Made by a program: the position numbers and the translations under genes. The notes below the pieces were generated by a model, which did no database searches, was not told the origin of the DNA, and saw only the letters and a program-made list of their open reading frames with translations. From Streptomyces sp. LBL (GTDB taxonomy: Bacteria; Actinomycetota; Actinomycetes; Streptomycetales; Streptomycetaceae), in assembly GCF_029893585.1 (NCBI RefSeq), contig NZ_JARXYX010000022.1, positions 62,001 to 126,000 of the forward strand: 64,000 nt of DNA, read 5' to 3'. Each line of letters opens with the position of its first letter. Position 1 is the stretch's first letter. Below, in pieces: positions 58,800 to 64,000 of this stretch.

Positions 58800-60017
58800 T
58801 CACAGCCCGCAGTCGCAGCACGAGCAGCATTCACCGCACTCGCAGCAGGAACACGCCTCACAGCAGCCGCCGTCACAGTCCCCGCCACGGCACCACCCCT
58901 CCCGCTTCTGCCGCGACCACGGCCCCTCGTACTCGTCGGCACAGCACACCTTGCAGGTGCAGCACAGCCCGATCGCGACGGCGCACCCCGCCCACAACCC
59001 GCGCTTGCCGGGCCGGGGCGGCTCACCACCGAAAGGACTGCCGCCGAAAGGACTGCCGCCGTGGGGGTTCTGCGGCGTCTGCGGCCCCTGCGGGGTGTAC
59101 GGCCCGCCGGGCTGCGGCGGGCCGAAAGCGGCCGTGACGTCCTCGGAGGTGTGCCCGCAGGACGGCGCCCCGAACGCCCGGTCCACCGAGCGCCGCAGTT
59201 CGTGCACGAGCAGCTGGTGCGCGAGCTTGCTGTCCGTGAACTCGGCCTCCCGCAGTGCGAGCCGTATCCCGTGGACGGCGTCGTCGGCGAGCCGCCGGGC
59301 CTCCGGGAGGGAGGTCCCGGTCGCGGTGAGGGGGTTCCAGGCGCCCGAAGCGGAGTCGGTCTCCCGGTCCTCCACAGCGTCGAGCAGGTGCGCGAGCCTG
59401 CCGAAGAGGCGCCCGGCCTCGGCGAGTGGCGCGGTGTTTCCGGGGCGCCCGGCGAGGATCGCGGTGTGCGCGAAAGCGGCGGCGGTCGCGGTCTCGGTGG
59501 GTTCGGTGACCGTCAGCAACGGCGTTCCCGGCCCCGCCAGCGCCTCGACACCGATCTGCCGGTCCACGGCGTCGACGAGTACGGCGGTGTCGAACCCGAT
59601 GTCGGAGCCGGTCCGCGCCCCGGCCCGGCTCCAGTTCGTGGCGACGCGGCGGGCGGCGAGCGCCACCGGCCGGCGGGCCAGCAGCCCGTCCTCGTCGGCG
59701 ACATGGTCACGCACCTTGGCCGACGCGAGCACCAGCGAGACGGCGGCCGCGAGCCGTGCTCCCTCACCCTGTGCGACCGAGGCGGTCCGCATTCCGCGCA
59801 ACGGGCAGGGGCCCGCCGTACGCCGTCGCCCGCTTTCTTCGACGGCCTGAGCCTCCGTCAAAACCGATATCAGGAGCCCGTCGTAGTTCGTCACCACCCG
59901 CGCGAACTGTCCGTGGTCCTTGCGCAGCGCGAGACACAGCCCGCACAAATGCGCCATCCACTGGGTTTTGAGGCTCTCTCCAAGCCGGTGACGGCAAGGC
60001 CTGACGATTCCGAACAC
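58800..60017 (-). CDS. DUF5685-family protein with Cys-rich tail
   Basis: 405 residues from a GTG behind GGGGGA. The start FGIVRPCRHRLGESLKTQWM with AHLCGLCLALRKDHGQFARV and NYDGLLISVLTEAQAVEESG is what I recall for DUF5685. The body is largely helical. The C-terminus has a Pro/Gly stretch (GPYTPQGPQTPQNPHGGSPF), one hydrophobic patch (LWAGCAVAIGLCCTCKVCCA) and a tail with about 20 cysteines (CDGGCCEACSCCECGECC then SCCDCGL). Several Cys in the N-terminal HLCGLC region suggest metal or Fe-S binding. Function unknown. Confidence 0.8.
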   Translation of the reverse strand: MFGIVRPCRHRLGESLKTQWMAHLCGLCLALRKDHGQFARVVTNYDGLLISVLTEAQAVEESGRRRTAGPCPLRGMRTASVAQGEGARLAAAVSLVLASAKVRDHVADEDGLLARRPVALAARRVATNWSRAGARTGSDIGFDTAVLVDAVDRQIGVEALAGPGTPLLTVTEPTETATAAAFAHTAILAGRPGNTAPLAEAGRLFGRLAHLLDAVEDRETDSASGAWNPLTATGTSLPEARRLADDAVHGIRLALREAEFTDSKLAHQLLVHELRRSVDRAFGAPSCGHTSEDVTAAFGPPQPGGPYTPQGPQTPQNPHGGSPFGGSPFGGEPPRPGKRGLWAGCAVAIGLCCTCKVCCADEYEGPWSRQKREGWCRGGDCDGGCCEACSCCECGECCSCCDCGL

Positions 60018-60324
60018 GACGATCCCCCGTGGTTCCTGTGGCGGTGAACTGCGGTGAGCTGCGGTGATCTGCGGCATCGTACCGACCGCCGTTCACCCAT
60101 ACGCCCCGGCCATCACCCGTACGCCGTGAAGAATCATATTTCACTCACAGTCAGCAGCCGTTTGCGAAACGACCCTTGGGACACCTGGACTCTCGACGGA
60201 TTCGCTGTGCACCAGTACCGTCACAAACCCCCCGCGCGGCGTCTATCCACTTGGCGCACCGTCCGCATCATGGATGACCATAGGGATGCGGAAGCACGAA
60301 AGACCGCTGTGAGAGGAGGCGTCC

Positions 60325-60762
60325 ATGGGATCGGTACGCAAGGCAAGTGCCTGGCTTGGCCTCGTCGACGACAACGAAGACGAGCGTTACTACGACGACG
60401 ACTACTCCGAAGGGACCGAGCCCGGGGAGGCCTGGGTCACCGACGCCCGGGTCAGAGTGGCCGCGGACGTCACCGAGGAGAAGGGCCGCCGGATCGGCAC
60501 GGTCACCCCGGACTGTTTCCGGGATGCCCGCGCCATCGGCGAGCTGTTCCGCGAGGGTGTCCCGGTCATCATGAACCTCACGGCCATGGAGGCCGGCGAG
60601 GCCAAGCGGGTCGTCGACTTCGCGGCGGGGCTGATCTTCGGCCTGCGGGGGTCCATCGATCGGGTGTCCAGCCGGGTGTTCCTGTTGACCCCCGCCGACA
60701 CGGAGATCATCAACGGGGAGTCGGCCGCGCACCGGACGGACGGCTTCTTCAACCAGAGCTGA
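60325..60762 (+). CDS. sepF: SepF-family cell division protein (paralogue)
   Basis: 145 residues from ATG 60325 with GAGGAGG upstream. The N-terminus MGSVRKASAWLGLVDDNEDE is the membrane-binding amphipathic helix plus an acidic linker. The SepF core follows (FRDARAIGELFREGVPVIMN, AKRVVDFAAGLIFGLRGSID, VSSRVFLLTPADTEI). SepF anchors FtsZ to the membrane. It is shorter than the main Streptomyces SepF and is not beside ftsZ; gene order suggests the SCO1749-like (SepF2) paralogue. Confidence 0.9.
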   Translation: MGSVRKASAWLGLVDDNEDERYYDDDYSEGTEPGEAWVTDARVRVAADVTEEKGRRIGTVTPDCFRDARAIGELFREGVPVIMNLTAMEAGEAKRVVDFAAGLIFGLRGSIDRVSSRVFLLTPADTEIINGESAAHRTDGFFNQS

Positions 60763-60819
60763 GGCAGGGCCGCTCACCGGCCCTGCCCGCTCCTGGGGGT
60801 CACCAGTCCCCAGGCACGG

Positions 60820-61995
60820 TCAGCGGAAGGCATCGAGCCCGGTGAGCGCCTTGCCCAGCACGAGCTGGTGCATCTCGACGGTGCCCTCGTAGGTGAGCAC
60901 CGACTCGAGGTTGGTGGCGTGCCGCATCACGGGGTATTCGAGCGAGATCCCGTTGGCACCGAGGATGGTACGGGCGGTCCGGCAGATCTCGATCGCCTCC
61001 CGTACGTTGTTGAGCTTGCCGAAGCTGACCTGCTCGGGACGCAGGCGGCCGGCATCCATGCGCCGCCCCAGGTGATGGGCGAGCAGAATCCCCTTGTGCA
61101 GTTCGACCGCCATGTCGGCGAGCTTGGCCTGGGTGAGCTGGAAACCCCCGATGGGCCGACCGAACTGCTCCCGCGTCTTCGCGTAGTCGACGGCGGCCTG
61201 GAAGCAGGTGCGGGCCGCGCCCATGGCTCCCCAGATGATTCCGTAGCGGGCATGGGAGAGACAGCTGAGCGGTCCCCCCAGCCCTGCTGCCTCCGGCAGC
61301 ACGGCATCGGCGGGCAGCCGTACGTCGTCGAGTACGAGCTCGCTGGTGACGGAGGCGCGCAGGGACCACTTGTGCTTGATCTCCGGCGCGGAGAAACCGG
61401 GGGTGTCGGTCGGGACGACGAACCCGCGGATCCCGTCATCGGTCTGCGCCCATACGACAGCGACCCCGGCGACGGACCCGTTGGTGATCCACATCTTGCG
61501 CCCGCGCAGTACCCAGTCTCCCCCGGCGTCGCGTCTGGCGTACGTCCGCATACCGGCGGGGTCGGAGCCGTGGTCGGGCTCGGTGAGCCCGAAGCAGCCG
61601 ATGACGTCACCGGCGGCCATGGAGGGCAGCCACCGCTGCTTCTGCTCCTCGCTGCCGAACCGGTGGATGGCGTACATGGCGAGGGAGCCCTGCACGGAGA
61701 CGAGGGACCGGATCCCGGAGTCGGCGGCCTCCAGCTCCAGGCAGGCGAGCCCGTACTGCACGGCGCCGGCGCCGGCGCAGCCGTACCCGCTGAGCGACAT
61801 CCCGAGCGCGCCGAGCCCGCCGAGTTCACGGGCGAGCTCCCTGATGCCGGGCAGCTCCCCCTTCTCGTACCACTCGGCGACGTACGGCAGCACCCGGTCC
61901 GCGGCCCAGTCCCGCACGGTGGCCCTGATCGCCAGGTCCTCCGGATCGAGCAGCTCGTCGATACCGAGGGGGTCGGCGGGGTCGAACGGGGGCAT
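60820..61995 (-). CDS. Acyl-CoA dehydrogenase, glutaryl-CoA dehydrogenase-like
   Basis: 391 residues from ATG 61995 with GGAGG 8 nt upstream. N-domain and FAD/acyl-CoA motifs are present: CFGLTEPDHGSDPAGMRTYA, KMWITNGSVAGVAVVWAQTD, FGRPIGGFQLTQAKLADMAV. The catalytic base Glu is in ESVLTYEGTVEMHQLVLGKA as in glutaryl-CoA dehydrogenases. It oxidises an acyl-CoA at the alpha-beta bond, passing electrons to ETF; with a glutaryl substrate it also decarboxylates. A perfect operator lies 28 bp upstream. Confidence 0.93.
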   Translation of the reverse strand: MPPFDPADPLGIDELLDPEDLAIRATVRDWAADRVLPYVAEWYEKGELPGIRELARELGGLGALGMSLSGYGCAGAGAVQYGLACLELEAADSGIRSLVSVQGSLAMYAIHRFGSEEQKQRWLPSMAAGDVIGCFGLTEPDHGSDPAGMRTYARRDAGGDWVLRGRKMWITNGSVAGVAVVWAQTDDGIRGFVVPTDTPGFSAPEIKHKWSLRASVTSELVLDDVRLPADAVLPEAAGLGGPLSCLSHARYGIIWGAMGAARTCFQAAVDYAKTREQFGRPIGGFQLTQAKLADMAVELHKGILLAHHLGRRMDAGRLRPEQVSFGKLNNVREAIEICRTARTILGANGISLEYPVMRHATNLESVLTYEGTVEMHQLVLGKALTGLDAFR

Positions 61996-62022
61996 GAGCG
62001 GTACCTCCGGCAGACGGCTCGA

Positions 62023-62039
62023 AACTAGCACCGCTAGTT
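62023..62039. promoter_or_regulatory. Perfect palindromic operator (7-3-7) of the acyl-CoA dehydrogenase gene
   Basis: AACTAGCACCGCTAGTT is a perfect inverted repeat with 7-bp arms and a 3-bp centre, 28-44 bp upstream of the start codon on the minus strand. It has the geometry of TetR-family sites. The regulator gene is not in this window. Confidence 0.75.
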
Positions 62040-62116
62040 ACGGTGCCGGGACCGACGTTACGACGCGGCGTCCCGCACGTCCAGGCCGGCAACCCGGTTG
62101 CCGGAGGCGCGGCGCC

Positions 62117-62170
62117 AGGTGGAGGCGCGGCGTCAGGCGGGGACGTGGCGTCAGGCGGAGACGCGGGACT
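62117..62170. repeat. 18-bp tandem repeat at the MFS 3' end
   Basis: Three 18-bp units (AGGTGGAGGCGCGGCGTC, AGGCGGGGACGTGGCGTC, AGGCGGAGACGCGGGACT) straddle the stop codon of the MFS gene at 62151. Confidence 0.75.
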
Positions 62171-63752
62171 CCGTGACTTCGCGAGGGGCGGGCAGCTCGA
62201 CGGTGCCGGGGGCTTCCCCGCACTGCATCACCCGCGGCAGCCGCAACGCCATCACCGCCCCCAGCAGCAACAACCCCGCACTGACCAGCAACGTGACATG
62301 CAGCCCGTGCACGAAACAGTCCCGGGCGGCCTGGCGCAGGGCCGCCCCGGCCGGCCCGCCCAGCCGCCCGGCCACCTCGTACGCCTCGCCCAGCGAATGC
62401 GACGCCGACGTCGACGCCGACGACGGCACTCCCGGCACGGACGCCAGCCCGGGCGCGTACGCCGCGTTCATCACCGTGCCGAGCAGCGCGATCCCGATCC
62501 CCGCGCCCAGCTGGTACGAGGTCTCGCCGATCGCCGCCGCCCCGCCCGCCTGCTCCGGCGGAGACTCGCTCAGCATCGACTCGTACGCCCCGAAGAGCGT
62601 CGTCTCCAGCCCGAACCCCAGCAGCACGAACCCGACCAGCAGCAGGCCCGGGTTGTCCTCGCCGCCCATCGCGGTCAGCAGGACGACAGCCGTCGCCGTC
62701 AGAAGGAAACCGCAGCTCACCATGCGTCGCGGCCCGAACCGCCGGAGCAACCGCGCCCCCGCCAGCCCCGCCGCCATCGCGGCGATCGTCAGCGGCAGCA
62801 GCCGTAGACCGGTCTGCAGCGGGGACAGGCCGAGCACCAGTTGCAGGTACTGCGCCGCGATCAGCTCCAGCCCGACCAGCGCGAGCATCGCCAGCACGAT
62901 GCACCCGACCGACGTACTGAACGCCGGCCGCGCGAACATCCGCAGGTCCACCAGCGGATGCGCCAGCCGTCGCTGTCGCCGTACGAAGAGAACGATCAGC
63001 GCCGCGCCCGCGACCAGCGGCGCCACGGTGAACGGCCCCAGCTCCAAGCCGCCGAGCCGCTTCACGCCCAGCACCAGACAGAACAGCCCGGCCGCCGCCA
63101 TCAGCGCGCCGACCACGTCCCACGGCCCCTTGCCCTCACCCCGCGACTCCGGCAGCAGCAGCCGTCCGATCGGCAGGCTGACCAGCATCAACGGAATGTT
63201 GACGAAGAACACCGAGCCCCACCAGAAGTGCTCGAGCAGAAAGCCGCCGAGCAGCGGGCCGATCGCCGCGCCGACCGCCGCCACCGCACTCCAGATGCCG
63301 ATCGCGAGCGCCCTCTCCCGCCGGTCAGGAAAGACCTGGCGCAGGATCGACAGCGTCGCGGGCATGATCATCGCGCCGCCGACCCCGAGCAGCGCCCGGG
63401 CCAGGATCAGCACCTGGGCGGTGTCGGCGAGGGCGGCCAGGGCGGAGGCGATGCCGAACAGCCCGTATCCGAACAGCAGGATCCGTCTGCGGCCGACGCG
63501 GTCGCCGAGCGTGCCGAAGAGGATCAGCAGCGAGGCGCAGACCAGTGGATAGACGTCGACGATCCAGAGCAGCTCTATCGCGCCGGGCTTGAGGTCCTCG
63601 GTGACGGCGGGCACCGCCACGTGCAGCACGGTCGCGTCGAGGGCGACCAGGAGCAGGCTGACGCAGAGGACGACGAGAACGACCCAGCGGTTGGCACCGG
63701 CCCCGGCCGCCCGACGGCGCAGCGCGGCGGCGGCCGTGGTCGTCCCGGACAT
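62151..63752 (-). CDS. MFS transporter, DHA2 family (14 helices)
   Basis: 533 residues from ATG 63752 with GGGAGG 7 nt upstream. It has 14 predicted helices and the DHA2 features: motif A LFGTLGDRVGRRRILLFGYG, motif C-type LAIGIWSAVAAVGAAIGPLLGG-like sequence (VAAVGAAIGPLLGGFLLEH), and LDATVLHVAVPAVTEDLKPG in helix 1. These are proton-driven drug/metabolite exporters related to EmrB/SmvA. The substrate is unknown. A perfect palindrome lies 181 bp upstream (63933). The remaining 63753-64000 shows no gene; a promoter is likely there. Confidence 0.93.
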   Translation of the reverse strand: MSGTTTAAAALRRRAAGAGANRWVVLVVLCVSLLLVALDATVLHVAVPAVTEDLKPGAIELLWIVDVYPLVCASLLILFGTLGDRVGRRRILLFGYGLFGIASALAALADTAQVLILARALLGVGGAMIMPATLSILRQVFPDRRERALAIGIWSAVAAVGAAIGPLLGGFLLEHFWWGSVFFVNIPLMLVSLPIGRLLLPESRGEGKGPWDVVGALMAAAGLFCLVLGVKRLGGLELGPFTVAPLVAGAALIVLFVRRQRRLAHPLVDLRMFARPAFSTSVGCIVLAMLALVGLELIAAQYLQLVLGLSPLQTGLRLLPLTIAAMAAGLAGARLLRRFGPRRMVSCGFLLTATAVVLLTAMGGEDNPGLLLVGFVLLGFGLETTLFGAYESMLSESPPEQAGGAAAIGETSYQLGAGIGIALLGTVMNAAYAPGLASVPGVPSSASTSASHSLGEAYEVAGRLGGPAGAALRQAARDCFVHGLHVTLLVSAGLLLLGAVMALRLPRVMQCGEAPGTVELPAPREVTESRVSA

Positions 63753-63932
63753 GTACGTACCTCCCAATGTTCCCTCGCGGTCGGCGGGGCTCACGGGGCG
63801 GGGGCTCCCCGTGACTCGGCCGGAGAGGAGCGGTGGTCTCCGGCCCGCGCACCGAAGGCGAGTGACACGTCAGCGTACGCGAGTCCGCTCGGGTGCCGAG
63901 TGGCGGACCTCTCACACTCGTACGGAACAGGT

Positions 63933-63946
63933 GTGGCGTACGCCAC
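63933..63946. promoter_or_regulatory. Perfect 14-bp palindrome upstream of MFS gene
   Basis: GTGGCGTACGCCAC is a perfect palindrome with no spacer, 181 bp before the MFS ATG. It may be an operator for the transporter or for a gene just outside the window, probably for a TetR/MarR-type dimer. Confidence 0.6.
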
Positions 63947-64000
63947 TCCCGCTCCCTGCCAGGCACGCCCCCCGCGGGCCGCCCGGCGCCGCGGGCGGTC

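Noticed and set aside
1..64000. Biosynthetic gene cluster, prophage or integrative element
   Set aside because: No polyketide/NRPS/terpene genes, no integrase, terminase or conjugation genes, and no tRNA with attachment-site repeats were found.

Overview
The window is a piece of a Streptomyces (or very close actinomycete) chromosome. The evidence is the very high GC with strong third-position GC bias, GTG and TTG starts, ATGA/GTGA gene overlaps, GGAGG-type ribosome sites, Tat and lipobox signals, a streptogrisin-type protease, a SepF paralogue, an actinobacterial SOS box and a rare TTA leucine codon. Gene order (hmgA, GntR, DrrAB-like ABC, sigK/rskA, Ser/Thr kinase, GDSL lipase, later sepF and acyl-CoA dehydrogenase) recalls the SCO1715-SCO1750 part of the S. 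coelicolor core chromosome. That synteny is from memory and was not searched. I see no prophage, integrase, intact insertion sequence, CRISPR array, tRNA, rRNA or antibiotic cluster.

Layout. 1-6.3 kb: 3'-truncated molybdopterin oxidoreductase, a lipoprotein/TetR pair, hmgA (tyrosine catabolism) with a GntR regulator, and an orphan type ISP restriction-modification-like protein. 6.3-9.0 kb: a 17-bp minisatellite, then a TetR regulator divergent from a DrrAB-like exporter, with two matching operators between and just inside them. 9.3-16.7 kb: a small basic protein and the sigK-rskA pair, divergent from a secreted DUF4331 protein, a TPR membrane protein and a His-rich NicO-type nickel/cobalt transporter. 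16.8-19.2 kb: receptor Ser/Thr kinase facing a GDSL lipase. 19.4-28.6 kb: remains of a subtilase, then a surface-polysaccharide operon (two GT2 enzymes, a NodB deacetylase, a flippase-glycosyltransferase fusion) ending against a GH39-like glycosidase. The first GT2 gene carries a TTA codon. 28.9-41.7 kb: housekeeping and accessory genes mixed with broken ones: AAA ATPase, DUF72, GntR, GNATs, a deleted DUF402 gene, methyltransferase, CASTOR/POLLUX-type channel, L-glutamate-oxidase-like flavoenzyme, flavodoxin-family protein, TerD, a TetR remnant and HutD. 41.8-48.8 kb: SOS mutagenesis cassette imuB-dnaE2 behind a LexA box, then a HelR/HelD-type RNA polymerase motor.

49-58.7 kb: a truncated sugar permease, a secreted protease with a strong terminator, a truncated DUF1684 gene, then a sulfur-type module. 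This module has two flavin-dependent LLM monooxygenases, an amino-acid-type ABC transporter and a FAD/NAD(P)-binding protein on the minus strand, with the binding protein divergent. The binding-protein gene is preceded by an unannotated 23-codon leader peptide ending Ser-Ser-Ser-Cys-stop and a hairpin, which looks like a cysteine-responsive attenuator. 58.8-64 kb: DUF5685 protein with a Cys-rich tail, SepF paralogue, acyl-CoA dehydrogenase with a palindromic operator, and a DHA2-type MFS exporter.

Two themes recur. Short tandem repeats lie in several intergenic regions, often between convergent genes. At least five genes (subtilase, DUF402, TetR, sugar permease, DUF1684) are truncated or frame-broken next to intact neighbours, which points to deletion-driven decay in an otherwise conserved core region.
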